Below are positions 42,255 through 50,822 of a DNA stretch of 64,000 nt, piece by piece. The stretch covers positions 452,635-516,634 of the forward strand of contig NZ_LMQU01000011.1 of the NCBI RefSeq assembly GCF_001425445.1, read 5' to 3'. The notes under the pieces were generated by a model, which saw only the letters and a list, made by a program, of their open reading frames with translations, was not told the origin of the DNA and searched no databases. The translations under genes and the position numbers were made by a program. Within the stretch, counting starts at the first letter, position 1; every line of letters begins with the position of its first letter. The stretch comes from Devosia sp. Leaf420 (GTDB lineage: Bacteria > Pseudomonadota > Alphaproteobacteria > Rhizobiales > Devosiaceae).

Positions 42255-43727
42255 CTAGAGGCGGTCGGCGAGATAGGCTTCGAGCGTTGCCTTTGTGCCG
42301 ATAGACCACAATGAATTCAACGACTTGGTGAAAGCCGCGATGAAGCTTGGGGCCTTCGCGAGGTTGCCATAGATGTCAGCCATCTCGAGCCAGGCTTCGG
42401 GATTATCCTTGGCTTTCTTGGCCTGTCCGGTGAGGCGATCCCAGCTTGGATCGTTGGGTTCGATGACCGTGCCGCTGTCGGTCGTGCCGTAGCAATAACG
42501 GCACCAAAGTGCGCTCACCAGGGCAAGGCCTGTTACCATTCCGTTAGCGTTGACCCTATCCAAGGCGGTCGGAATGATAAACTTCGGTTGTCGATTGGAG
42601 CCATCGAGCGCGAGGCGGCGGATCGTGTCGCCGATCTTGGGATTGGCGAAGCGTTTTTCGCAGAGCGCGAAATAGTCGTTGAGATCGGTATCGGGCACCG
42701 GCGGCACGACCGGGATGATCTCTTCGGTCTCGACCTTTTTAAGGAACGCGGCGACCAGCGGATGCTCCATCGCCTCGTGGACGAAGTGGATGTCCATCAA
42801 GCCGGCCGGATAAGCGATGGTTGCGTGGCCGCCATTGAGGATGCGGATCTTCATGTGCTCATAGGGCGCGACATCGGGGACGAACTGAACGCCGACCTTT
42901 TCGAGCGCCGGGCGGCCGGCCGGGAAATTATCTTCGAGCACCCATTGCTTGAAATTTTCGCAGAAGACGGGCCAGGCGTCCTCGATCCCAAAATTGTCGG
43001 CAAGGAGCTTTTTCTCGCGGTCGGAGGTCGCGGGGGTGATGCGATCGACCATGCCATTGGGGAAGGCGACGGATGATTTGACCCAGTTGGCGAGCGCGGG
43101 ATCGATCAGGGCAGCGAGGCCTGCGACGGCGTTTTCAGTGACGTGGCCATTGCCGGGGATGTTGTCGCAGCTCATGACGGTGAACGGCTGCAGACCGGCG
43201 TTTTTCCGCGCGACGAGGCCGGCGAGGATCAGGCCGAAGGCAGTTTTGGGTGCGTCGAAATGGGCGGCGTCATAGGCGATGTCGGGATGGGTCGGATCGA
43301 ATTTTTGCGATGCCGGATCGATATAGTAGCCGCCCTCGGTGATGGTCAGCGACACGATACGGATGGCGGGGTCGGCGAGTTTTGAGATGACGGCCGCGCT
43401 ATCGCCGGGCTTGAGGTAATCCACCATGGCGCCGGTGACATGGGCGGAGCTGGAGTCAGCTTCCTGCTCGACGACGGTCGTTAGCCAATCCTGGCCCATG
43501 AGCTTTTGGCGCATGGCCTCGTCGGTGTCGCGGACGCCAGCGCCGATCAGCGCCCAATCGTGGCCCTCGCCGATATTGAAGAGCGCGTCGAGATAGACGG
43601 CCTGGTGGGCGCGATGGAAATTGCCGACGCCGAAATGGACGATGCCGGGGGTTAGGTCGGCGCGGGTGTAGCCGGGGACCGCGGCGGTGGTGAGGCTCGG
43701 CAGGGTGGCGGCGGCAAGTTTGGTCAT
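42255..43727 (-). CDS. mannitol dehydrogenase family polyol 2-dehydrogenase
   Basis: A 490-residue NAD-dependent polyol dehydrogenase of the long-chain mannitol family. GIVHFGVGNFHRAHQAVYLD is the N-terminal Rossmann signature, SCDNIPGNG and FPNGMVDRITPAT surround the catalytic lysine-asparagine region, and KIRILNGGHATIAY is the conserved central block. It oxidises a polyol such as mannitol, sorbitol or arabitol to a ketose. The ATG at 43727 follows AGGA; a GTG seven codons upstream is less likely. A perfect 26-bp-arm hairpin lies between it and the ATPase gene. Confidence 0.92.
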   Translation of the reverse strand: MTKLAAATLPSLTTAAVPGYTRADLTPGIVHFGVGNFHRAHQAVYLDALFNIGEGHDWALIGAGVRDTDEAMRQKLMGQDWLTTVVEQEADSSSAHVTGAMVDYLKPGDSAAVISKLADPAIRIVSLTITEGGYYIDPASQKFDPTHPDIAYDAAHFDAPKTAFGLILAGLVARKNAGLQPFTVMSCDNIPGNGHVTENAVAGLAALIDPALANWVKSSVAFPNGMVDRITPATSDREKKLLADNFGIEDAWPVFCENFKQWVLEDNFPAGRPALEKVGVQFVPDVAPYEHMKIRILNGGHATIAYPAGLMDIHFVHEAMEHPLVAAFLKKVETEEIIPVVPPVPDTDLNDYFALCEKRFANPKIGDTIRRLALDGSNRQPKFIIPTALDRVNANGMVTGLALVSALWCRYCYGTTDSGTVIEPNDPSWDRLTGQAKKAKDNPEAWLEMADIYGNLAKAPSFIAAFTKSLNSLWSIGTKATLEAYLADRL

Positions 43728-43764
43728 TCTGGTCGTCCTATTCTTCACATCCGGCCCTGCCCCG

Positions 43765-43837
43765 GCGTCATTCCCGCGAAAGCGGGAATCTCTCTCCTGT
43801 TTGCAACGAGGGATTCCCGCTTTCGCGGGAATGACGC
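43765..43837. repeat. 26-bp-arm hairpin repeat, copy 1
   Basis: The arms 43765-43790 and 43812-43837 are perfect inverted repeats of 26 bases, built around ATTCCCGCGAAAGCGGGAAT, with a 21-base loop. Each arm is itself nearly palindromic, so a cruciform or cloverleaf is possible. A second copy is at 46631-46708. It stands between the ATPase and dehydrogenase genes. Confidence 0.9.
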
Positions 43838-43853
43838 TGTTTGTGTGGCAGGC

Positions 43854-44852
43854 TTATAAGGCCTTGCCCGCAGCGTCGAATTTATAGATGCGGGTTGGGT
43901 CGGGTGTCAGATAGACTACGTCACCGTGGCTAAAAGTCTGGTCGCCGTCGGTGCGGATGGTCATGAGGCCGAGGCCGTCGGTCTGGACGTGAAGGAAGGT
44001 GTCGGAGCCGAGCTGTTCGGCAACGCCGACCGTGCCTTTCCAGGCGCCTTCTGTGGTCGAGAGTTTGAAATGTTCGGGGCGCACGCCGATGGAATGGGCA
44101 TTGTGCTTGGCGGCTTCCGGGCCGTCCACGAAGTTCATTTTCGGCGAGCCGATGAAGCCGGCGACAAAGCGATTGGCAGGCTTCTTGTAGAGGTCGAGCG
44201 GTGAGCCGAACTGTTCGACATTGCCGGCATTGAGCACCACGATCCGGTCGGCCATGGTCATGGCTTCGACCTGGTCGTGGGTCACGTAAATCATCGTGGT
44301 CTTGAGCTGCTGGTGCAGTTCGGTGATTTCGAGGCGCATGTTGACGCGAAGGGCCGCGTCGAGGTTCGACAAGGGTTCGTCGAAGAGGAAGGCCTTGGGC
44401 TCGCGGACGATGGCGCGGCCAATGGCGACGCGCTGGCGCTGACCGCCGGAGAGGGCCCGCGGGCGACGGTCGAGATAAGAGCCGAGGTTGAGGGTACGCG
44501 CGGCGTAGTCGACTTTCTTGTCGATCTCGGCCTGGGGCATTTTCGCCATCTTGAGCGGAAAGGCGATGTTGTCGCGCACGCTCATATGCGGATAGAGCGC
44601 ATAGGACTGGAACACCATGGCGAGGCCCCGGCGCGCGGGCGGCGCGTCGGTGACGTCCTGGCCGTCGAGGAGGATTTTGCCCGAGGTGGTGTCTTCAAGG
44701 CCGGCGATCAGACGCAGCAAAGTCGACTTGCCGCAGCCCGAAGGACCGACAAAGACGACGAATTCGCCATCCTCGATATCGAGCGAGATATCGGGAATGA
44801 TCTCGACTTCGCCGAAGGACTTGTTGACGTGTTCGAGGGTGATGGAACCCAT
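43854..44852 (-). CDS. polyol ABC transporter ATPase (MalK/SmoK-like)
   Basis: A 332-residue ABC ATPase of the CUT1 carbohydrate family. Walker [10 protein letters not shown], signature [15 protein letters not shown], Walker [12 protein letters not shown] and switch [18 protein letters not shown] are present, followed by a TOBE-type C-terminal domain (VRPEHFKL). It probably energises the two permeases encoded upstream in the operon, whose genes overlap this one closely (13-base gap). The binding-protein type and the neighbouring dehydrogenase point to a sugar alcohol as substrate. Confidence 0.94.
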   Translation of the reverse strand: MGSITLEHVNKSFGEVEIIPDISLDIEDGEFVVFVGPSGCGKSTLLRLIAGLEDTTSGKILLDGQDVTDAPPARRGLAMVFQSYALYPHMSVRDNIAFPLKMAKMPQAEIDKKVDYAARTLNLGSYLDRRPRALSGGQRQRVAIGRAIVREPKAFLFDEPLSNLDAALRVNMRLEITELHQQLKTTMIYVTHDQVEAMTMADRIVVLNAGNVEQFGSPLDLYKKPANRFVAGFIGSPKMNFVDGPEAAKHNAHSIGVRPEHFKLSTTEGAWKGTVGVAEQLGSDTFLHVQTDGLGLMTIRTDGDQTFSHGDVVYLTPDPTRIYKFDAAGKAL

Positions 44853-44865
44853 TTTTTTCAGTCCT

Positions 44866-45696
44866 TTACTTCACTGCGCCAAACGTCAGGCCACGCACCA
44901 GCTGTTTCTGGCTGAACCAGCCGACGAGCAGGATTGGGGCAATGGCGAGGAGCGAGGCGGCGGAGAGTTTGGCGAGGAAGAGGCCTTGCGGCGAGGAAAA
45001 GGAGGAGATGAAGGCGGTGAGCGTCCCTGCCCGGCCCGAGGTCAGCGTGATGGTCCAGAAGGCTTCGTTCCAGGCGAGGATGACGTTGAGCAGCAGCGTC
45101 GAGGCGATGCCGGGGACGGCCATGGGGACAAGGACGTGGGTGATCTCGTTCCAGAGTTCGGCGCCATCCATGCGGGCAGCCTCGAGGATGTCGACCGGGA
45201 TTTCCTTGAAGTAGGTGTAGAGCATCCAGATGATGATCGGCAGGTTGATCAGCGTCATGATCAGAGTGAGGCCATGGACCGTGTCGAGCAGCCTTAGATC
45301 GCGAAAAATCAGGTAGATCGGGATCAAGACGCCGACGGCGGGCATCATCTTGGTGGAAAGCATCCACATCAGGATGTCCTTGGTGCGCTTGGATGGCGCG
45401 AAAGCCATGGACCAGGCAGCGGGAATACCGATGATGAGGCCCAAAATGGTCGAGCCGAAGGACACGAGGATTGAATTGATCGCGTGCTTGAAATAGTCCG
45501 ACCGCTCCTGCACGGCCCCGAAATTTTCGAGCGTGAAGTTTTGCGGGAAGAACGTCGGCCGGGAGGCGATGGCTTCGGCTTCTGTCTTGAAGGCGGTTAG
45601 GAGCGTCCAGAGGATGGGCGAGAACAGCAGAAGCGCGATCACCCAGGCGAGGACGGTGAAGCCGATGCGGGTTTGAACGGAGACGCGGCGGGCCAT
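44866..45696 (-). CDS. polyol ABC transporter permease (MalG/SmoG-like)
   Basis: A 276-residue CUT1-family permease with six predicted helices. The ATPase-docking loop [20 protein letters not shown] matches the EAA motif of MalG. The N-terminus [18 protein letters not shown] fits the first helix. The ATG at 45696 follows GGGAGAA at good spacing; an upstream ATG would add twelve residues without support. It is 13 bases after the MalF-like gene. Confidence 0.93.
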   Translation of the reverse strand: MARRVSVQTRIGFTVLAWVIALLLFSPILWTLLTAFKTEAEAIASRPTFFPQNFTLENFGAVQERSDYFKHAINSILVSFGSTILGLIIGIPAAWSMAFAPSKRTKDILMWMLSTKMMPAVGVLIPIYLIFRDLRLLDTVHGLTLIMTLINLPIIIWMLYTYFKEIPVDILEAARMDGAELWNEITHVLVPMAVPGIASTLLLNVILAWNEAFWTITLTSGRAGTLTAFISSFSSPQGLFLAKLSAASLLAIAPILLVGWFSQKQLVRGLTFGAVK

Positions 45697-45709
45697 ATTT
45701 TCGTTCTCC

Positions 45710-46582
45710 CTAAGCGTCGAGGTTTTTGCCAACGGCGCGCATCAGGAAGATGGCGACCACGTTGGCGATGATGACGGCGACGACGCCGCCGGCGGAACCG
45801 GCGCCGATGTCATTGCTGAGAATACCGGTGCGGAAGACGAGGAAGGCGATATTGGTGGAGGCATAGCCGGGGCCGCCACCGGTGGTGACGCGGATTTCGG
45901 CAAAAATGCCCAGAAGGAAGATCGTCTGGATCAGGATGACGATGGTGATTGCTCGAGCCATGTGCGGCAGGATGATGTAGCGGAAGCGATTGACGGCGTT
46001 GGCGCCATCCATTTCGGAGGCTTCCCGCTGTTCTTCCGAGAGCGACTGCAGGGCGGTGAGGAGGATCAGCGTCGCAAAAGGCAGCCACTGCCAGGCGACG
46101 ATGACGATGACCGAAAACAGCGGATATTGGTTGAACCAATCGACCGGCTGCAGGCCGAAGAATTTCCAGAGATGCCCGAGCATGCCGTAGCCCGGATGCA
46201 TGAAGCCGTTTTTCCAGATCAGCGCGGCAACCGGCGGCATGACGAAAAAGGGGGAGATGACGATGATGCGTAAAATCCCCTGCCCCCAGATCGGCTGATC
46301 GAGCAGCAGCGCGAGAAAAGTGCCGCCGATAACGGTGATCAGGAGCACGCCGCCGACGAGGAGGAGCGTGTTGATCAGGGACTGGGTGAAGCTGGGGTCG
46401 CCGATGACATAGACGTAATTGGCCCAGCCGGCGAAGCCCGTCATCATCGGATTGATGAGGCTATAGTTCTGGAACGAGAACCACAGGGTCATGACCAGTG
46501 GCACGATCATCCAGATGAAGAGCACGATAACGGCCGGCGCCATCATGGTGCGCGCCAAGGCGCGGGTTTGTTTGGTGGCCAT
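45710..46582 (-). CDS. polyol ABC transporter permease (MalF/SmoF-like)
   Basis: A 290-residue CUT1-family permease with six predicted helices and the docking loop REASEMDGANAVNRFRYIILP. The starting sequence, MATKQTRALARTMMAPAVI, is typical of this subfamily. It pairs with the MalG-like product. It follows the binding-protein gene after a 194-base gap that contains a long hairpin repeat. Confidence 0.93.
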   Translation of the reverse strand: MATKQTRALARTMMAPAVIVLFIWMIVPLVMTLWFSFQNYSLINPMMTGFAGWANYVYVIGDPSFTQSLINTLLLVGGVLLITVIGGTFLALLLDQPIWGQGILRIIVISPFFVMPPVAALIWKNGFMHPGYGMLGHLWKFFGLQPVDWFNQYPLFSVIVIVAWQWLPFATLILLTALQSLSEEQREASEMDGANAVNRFRYIILPHMARAITIVILIQTIFLLGIFAEIRVTTGGGPGYASTNIAFLVFRTGILSNDIGAGSAGGVVAVIIANVVAIFLMRAVGKNLDA

Positions 46583-46630
46583 TCTTTTGTGACTTTCTCC
46601 CGGCGCGATCCAGCCCTTGCAAGTATCGCG

Positions 46631-46708
46631 GCGTCATTCCCGCGAATGCGGGAATCCCTTCTTCAGCGTGCCCCGCTCCCGAGATTCCCGCTTTCGCGGG
46701 AATGACGC
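46631..46708. repeat. 26-bp-arm hairpin repeat, copy 2
   Basis: Arms 46631-46656 and 46683-46708 match each other at 25 of 26 positions and match copy 1 at 43765-43837 almost exactly. It lies between the binding-protein gene and the first permease gene, where a hairpin would favour higher levels of binding-protein mRNA. Confidence 0.9.
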
Positions 46709-46776
46709 AGTGGGTGGAGAGAAACCCGCCCGGCCAAAAGAGGGGATCGATCGGCCAGGCGGCAGTCGGGAAGATT

Positions 46777-48087
46777 CTACTTGATGTAACCAGCGCGGGT
46801 CATGTCGCGGGTGGTCGCTTCCTGAGCCTGGGCCAGGGCGTCGTCGGCGCTCATCTGGCCGGCGAGAGCGGCGGAGAAGAGTTGGCCGACATTGGTGCCG
46901 ATGCCTGCAAATTCCGGAATCGCGACGAACTGGACGCCGGTATAGGGCACGGGCTTGACCGTCGGGTTGGTCGGATCGGCCGAATTGATCGAGGCCAGAG
47001 TCATCGCCGCGAATGGCGCAGCGGCCTGATAGTCGGCATTTTCATAAAGCGAGGTACGCGTGCCCGGAGGCACGTTGGCCCAGCCGTCCTTTTCAGCGAC
47101 GAGCGCGAGATAGTCCTTGTCGGTCGCCCAATTGATGAATTTCTCGGCAGCTTCCGCATTCTGCGAGGAGGCGGGAATGGCGAGGGACCAGGCCCAGAGC
47201 CAGTTGCCGCGCTTACCAAGGCCATTGTCCGGCGCCTGGGCGAAACCGACCTGATCGGCAACGGTCGAGTCGGTCGGATTGGTGACGAAGGACGCGGCGA
47301 CGGTGGCGTCGATCCACATGCCGCACTTGCCCTGCTGGAAGAGCGTCAGGTTTTCATTGAAACCGTTGGAGGACGCACCGGCCGGGCCGGCATCGGCCAT
47401 CAGCGAGAGATAGGTATCGAGCGTATTCTTCCACTCGGGCTGATCGAACTGGGGCTTCCAGTTTTCGTCGAACCAGCGGGCGCCGAAAGAATTGGACATG
47501 GCGGTGAGGAAGGCCATGTTTTCGCCCCAGCCGGCCTTGCCGCGGAGGCAGATGCCGTTGATGTCATTGGCGCGATCGGTCATGGCGCGGGCGGCTTCGC
47601 CGATGAATTCCCAGGTGGGAGCTTCCGGCATTTCAAGGCCGGCCTTTTCCATCAGGTCCTTGCGATACATGATGAAGGAGCTCTCGCCGTAGAACGGGGC
47701 GGCATAAAGCTTGCCATCGAGCGAGAGGCCACCGCGGATGGCGGGGAGGAGATCGTCGACGTCATATTCGGCATCGGCGCTAAGCGCATCGAGTGGCTTC
47801 AGCCAGCCCTGCTTGGCCCAGATCGGGGCTTCATAGGTGCCGATGGTCATGATGTCGTATTGGCCGCCATTGGTGGCAATGTCGGTGGTGACGTTCTGGC
47901 GGAGCGTATTTTCTTCGAGCACGACCCAATTGAGTTCGATGCCGGTTTCTTCGGTGAAGGCGCTCGAAAGACCCTGCATGCGGATCATGTCGCCATTGTT
48001 CACCGTCGCGATCGTCAGGGTCTGCGCCGAAGCCGAACCAGCCAGGGCAAGAAGAAGTGCGCCCGCGAAAAGGGGTGTGAGTTTCAT
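46777..48087 (-). CDS. polyol ABC transporter substrate-binding protein (SmoE-like)
   Basis: A 436-residue periplasmic protein of the CUT1 binding-protein family (SBP_bac_1). The signal peptide ends at about residue 20 (AGSASA before QTLTIA). FTEETGIELNWVVLEENTL and the AAPFYGESSFIMYRKDLMEKAG block are typical of sugar-alcohol binders such as SmoE. The ATG at 48087 follows GGGAGG; 16 codons of open frame upstream add no useful sequence. It is the first structural gene after the regulator and carries the operon promoter. Confidence 0.93.
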   Translation of the reverse strand: MKLTPLFAGALLLALAGSASAQTLTIATVNNGDMIRMQGLSSAFTEETGIELNWVVLEENTLRQNVTTDIATNGGQYDIMTIGTYEAPIWAKQGWLKPLDALSADAEYDVDDLLPAIRGGLSLDGKLYAAPFYGESSFIMYRKDLMEKAGLEMPEAPTWEFIGEAARAMTDRANDINGICLRGKAGWGENMAFLTAMSNSFGARWFDENWKPQFDQPEWKNTLDTYLSLMADAGPAGASSNGFNENLTLFQQGKCGMWIDATVAASFVTNPTDSTVADQVGFAQAPDNGLGKRGNWLWAWSLAIPASSQNAEAAEKFINWATDKDYLALVAEKDGWANVPPGTRTSLYENADYQAAAPFAAMTLASINSADPTNPTVKPVPYTGVQFVAIPEFAGIGTNVGQLFSAALAGQMSADDALAQAQEATTRDMTRAGYIK

Positions 48088-48128
48088 TGATATCCTCCCA
48101 AGGACGGAGCGAGTTTTTGCTCTCATCT

Positions 48129-48142
48129 TGAGCAAATGTTCA
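48129..48142. promoter_or_regulatory. predicted regulator site of the polyol operon (14-bp dyad)
   Basis: TGAGCAAATGTTCA at 48129-48142 is a dyad (TGARCA-WW-TGYTCA) of the type bound by SorC/DeoR-class regulators. It overlaps the predicted -10 box. Half-site-like TTTTTGCTC also occurs on either side, near 48113 and 48172. Confidence 0.5.
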
Positions 48143-48163
48143 CCAGCTGAGCGAAAGTGTCAA
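48135..48163 (-). promoter_or_regulatory. predicted sigma-70 promoter of the polyol binding-protein gene
   Basis: On the minus strand TTGACA (48158-48163), 17 bases, AACATT (48135-48140) lie about 48 bases before the ATG. The dyad 48129-48142 overlaps the -10. Confidence 0.5.
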
Positions 48164-48194
48164 GCGGGGTATTTTTGCTCTTTGGGATTTTCAC

Positions 48195-49139
48195 TTACTG
48201 GAGGAGAAGTGCCGCCGTCGTTTCGTCGGTGATGACGCCATTGGCGAGGCCGCTTTTGAGGGCGGCGCGGATGGAGGCGGCTTTGCTGCGGCCCATGGCG
48301 AGGGCGATGACGGGGCCCTTGGGGATGGGCGCGGAGGCGACGCGATCATTGGTGAGGCCGGCGATCAATTCGCCCGCGGCATCAAAGGTCCAGCCGCAGA
48401 TTTCCCCGACGGCGCCGGCCTTTAAAAGTTCGGCATGTTCGGCTTCGGTGATGAAACCATCGAGGAGCAGCGGCGCGTCGGGGCCGAGATGGCCGACGCC
48501 GACAAAAGTGATCTGGGCCTGTGCGGCAAGGGTCAGCGTCGCTTCGATCATCGCCTGGGTGTGGAGCAGTTGGCGCTCCTTGGCCGAGGAGGCGATGACA
48601 GGCAAGGGCATGGGGAAGGAGCGGGCCTTGACCGTATCGGCGACGTTGAAAATGACGTTGTAGAAGGCCGCGGAGCCATCGGGGGCGATATTGCCGGTGA
48701 GCGAGACGACCTTATGGTGCTGGCAATCCATGGGCTGGAGCTGCTCGATCGCGGCTTTGAGCGTACGGCCTGTGCCGATGGCCATGACGATGGGGTCGGT
48801 GCTCTTGAGATAGCGCTCGATCTCGGCGGCGCCCGCTTCGGCGACTCCGATCGTGGTCGACCCCGAGGCCGGATCGGACGGAACGACTTCGCATTGGACG
48901 AGGCCGAACCGATCGGTGAGGCGCTGGGCGAGGTCGAGGCAGCGGCCAATGGGATGGTCGAGCCGGACTTTTATGAGGCCCTCGCTGACCGAGAGCGAGA
49001 CGAGGCGCTGCGCCGTCTGGCGCGAAATGCCCATCTTGGCCGCGATCTCTTCCTGGGTATTGCCCGCGACATAATAAAGCCAGCCGGCGCGGGCAGCGTC
49101 GTCGAGCCGGGTCGCAGAATTGTCCTGTCGCGCTGCCAT
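48195..49139 (-). CDS. SorC-family sugar-binding transcriptional regulator
   Basis: A 314-residue regulator. An N-terminal helix-turn-helix (GNTQEEIAAKMGISRQTAQR) precedes the SorC/DeoR C-terminal sugar-binding domain with MAIGTGRTLKAAIEQ and the FVGVGHLGPDAPL strand. It lies upstream of and in the same direction as the polyol operon and should respond to a sugar phosphate made by that pathway. The ATG at 49139 follows a GTGAGG sequence; the GTG three codons upstream would be an alternative start. Confidence 0.9.
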   Translation of the reverse strand: MAARQDNSATRLDDAARAGWLYYVAGNTQEEIAAKMGISRQTAQRLVSLSVSEGLIKVRLDHPIGRCLDLAQRLTDRFGLVQCEVVPSDPASGSTTIGVAEAGAAEIERYLKSTDPIVMAIGTGRTLKAAIEQLQPMDCQHHKVVSLTGNIAPDGSAAFYNVIFNVADTVKARSFPMPLPVIASSAKERQLLHTQAMIEATLTLAAQAQITFVGVGHLGPDAPLLLDGFITEAEHAELLKAGAVGEICGWTFDAAGELIAGLTNDRVASAPIPKGPVIALAMGRSKAASIRAALKSGLANGVITDETTAALLLQ

Positions 49140-49191
49140 GGTCCTCACCTGTCGCTTGGGATTATTCCCAAGCCGGGCCTTGGCGCAAGCC

Positions 49192-49452
49192 CTACCAGCG
49201 GTGTCCCGAGGGACTGGGGCGCTTGAAATGATCGGTGAGGGCGAGGAGCACGACCATGTGGAGCCGCTCCTTGGTCGATGGATCTTTCAAACATTTGACG
49301 CGCGAGGACACGGTGAAATGGAGCCCGTCGCGGAGGCCCGTCGCCGTATAGGAGAGGAGCTGGGCGGCAGCATCGTAGCTGGCCGTCACAACCTTGAAAT
49401 CCATCGTCGCCATGGCACTCGTTCCGCAAATCGCCTTTGCCATCATGGACAT
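49192..49452 (-). CDS. uncharacterised 86-residue protein at the end of the purine operon
   Basis: Not recognised. It has high G/C third-codon positions like its neighbours and starts 15 bases after the guanine deaminase stop in the same direction, so it is likely a real, co-transcribed gene. The sequence is mixed, with hydrophobic clusters in the middle (LLSYTATGLRDGLHFTV) and C-terminal half (LHMVVLLALTDHF) and no transmembrane pattern. The start is probably the ATG at 49452, with a second ATG two codons in. It may be unrelated to purine breakdown. Confidence 0.5.
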   Translation of the reverse strand: MSMMAKAICGTSAMATMDFKVVTASYDAAAQLLSYTATGLRDGLHFTVSSRVKCLKDPSTKERLHMVVLLALTDHFKRPSPSGHRW

Positions 49453-49467
49453 GAGACGGCCCAGGCA

Positions 49468-50820
49468 TCAAGGGGTGCGATCGAGGCCGTCGACCCACAC
49501 TTTCGCGATATTGGGGCGGGTGGCCCCATAGATCAGTTTTTGGAAGATGGCATTGGGGTCGGTTTCGCCAAAGAGGCGGATGGCGCCGGTATGGGCAGTG
49601 GTGTCGATAGCGAGGGCATCGAAGCGGTAGCCGGGGGCGATGAGGCCGATGGGAAGATCGAGCGCGATGCCACCGCCAGCTGTGGCGAGATGGAAGGCAG
49701 TGATGAGATCGACGGCAGAGTTGGGGCGGCCGCGCTCGCTTGCCGGAAGCGAGGGATCGGTGCCTTCGGCGAGCATGCGGGAGGATTGGACGGTGGTACG
49801 CACAGCTTCGAACATCGATGCGGAGGGGCCGCCGGAAATATCGGTGCCAAGGCCGACATGGACGCCCTTTTCGAGCGCGTGCCGAAGCGGGAAGACGGAA
49901 TTGGCGAAGTAGATGTTGGAGAGGGCGCAATGGGCCACCGCGGCGCCGCGATTGGCGAGGCGGTCCATATCCTCGTCGGTGAGGAAATTGGAATGGGCCA
50001 AAACGCTTTTGCGCGTCAGAAGGCCAAAGGCGTCGAGGGCAGCCGCGTCGGTTTTGCCGTAGCGCTCGAGCACATGGCCGTGGGCCCAATCGCTTTCCGA
50101 GCAATGGGTCTGGACGTGACAGCCGCATTCTTCCGCCAATGCACCGAGGCCGGCGAGGGCTTCGTCGGTACAGGAGGGAATGAAGCGCGGCGTGATCACC
50201 GGGAGCACGCGCCCTGCCCTGTTATCGGGGTGATTGCTGATATGGTCGATGACGGCGCGGGTTTCAGCCACCGCGGTTTCAGCGCTCTCGTCGCGATAAT
50301 AGTCGGGACAGGCGGCGGGATCGTCCATCACCACCTTGCCGACAAGGGCGCGCTGGCCTTTTTCGATGCAGATATCGGCGAGGAGTTTGGTCGCGGCTTC
50401 GTGCTGGGTCGCGAAGTAGAGGGCCGTCGTCGTGCCGGTGGCGAGGAGATCGCTGACGAGGACCGCATAGCGCTCGCGGGCGAAGTCGAGATCGGCATAT
50501 CTGGCTTCGAGCGGGAACGTATATTTCTGCAGCCAGACTTCGAGCGGCTCATCGAGCGCGAGGCCAAGCTGGGGATATTGCGGGGCGTGGATATGGAGGT
50601 CGACGAGACCAGGGAGGCCATAATGGCCATCGGGCAGACGATAGAGCCGATCGCCAAGCTCGGCCTCGACGAGGGTCCGCATGGAATCCCCGGCCGGGTG
50701 AATATCGGTGATGGTGCCCGCGTCATCGACGCGGATCAGCACATTCTCCAGCACCTCAAGCTTTTCGCGCGTCGGCGCATGGAAGAAGGTCCCGATAATA
50801 CCTGCGCCGCTGATATCCAT
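49468..50820 (-). CDS. guaD: guanine deaminase
   Basis: Converts guanine to xanthine. The 450-residue zinc amidohydrolase has PGLVDLHIHAPQYPQLG with the HxH metal pair, THCSESDWAHGH, the metal-bridging VLAHSNFL and GLGTDISGG with the catalytic aspartate, all matching bacterial GuaD. The ATG at 50820 comes two bases after the adenine deaminase stop; upstream open frame is the tail of that gene. It is part of the operon that takes up nucleosides, so it handles guanine released by the nucleoside hydrolase. Confidence 0.93.
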   Translation of the reverse strand: MDISGAGIIGTFFHAPTREKLEVLENVLIRVDDAGTITDIHPAGDSMRTLVEAELGDRLYRLPDGHYGLPGLVDLHIHAPQYPQLGLALDEPLEVWLQKYTFPLEARYADLDFARERYAVLVSDLLATGTTTALYFATQHEAATKLLADICIEKGQRALVGKVVMDDPAACPDYYRDESAETAVAETRAVIDHISNHPDNRAGRVLPVITPRFIPSCTDEALAGLGALAEECGCHVQTHCSESDWAHGHVLERYGKTDAAALDAFGLLTRKSVLAHSNFLTDEDMDRLANRGAAVAHCALSNIYFANSVFPLRHALEKGVHVGLGTDISGGPSASMFEAVRTTVQSSRMLAEGTDPSLPASERGRPNSAVDLITAFHLATAGGGIALDLPIGLIAPGYRFDALAIDTTAHTGAIRLFGETDPNAIFQKLIYGATRPNIAKVWVDGLDRTP

Positions 50821-50822
50821 GT

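Noticed and set aside
43765..46708. Inverted repeats as ends of an insertion sequence
   Set aside because: The DNA between the two copies holds only intact transporter genes and no transposase; each copy is a hairpin by itself.
46702..48090. 462-codon plus-strand frame opposite the polyol binding protein
   Set aside because: Antisense to a protein with a clear signal peptide and family motifs; no family resemblance of its own.
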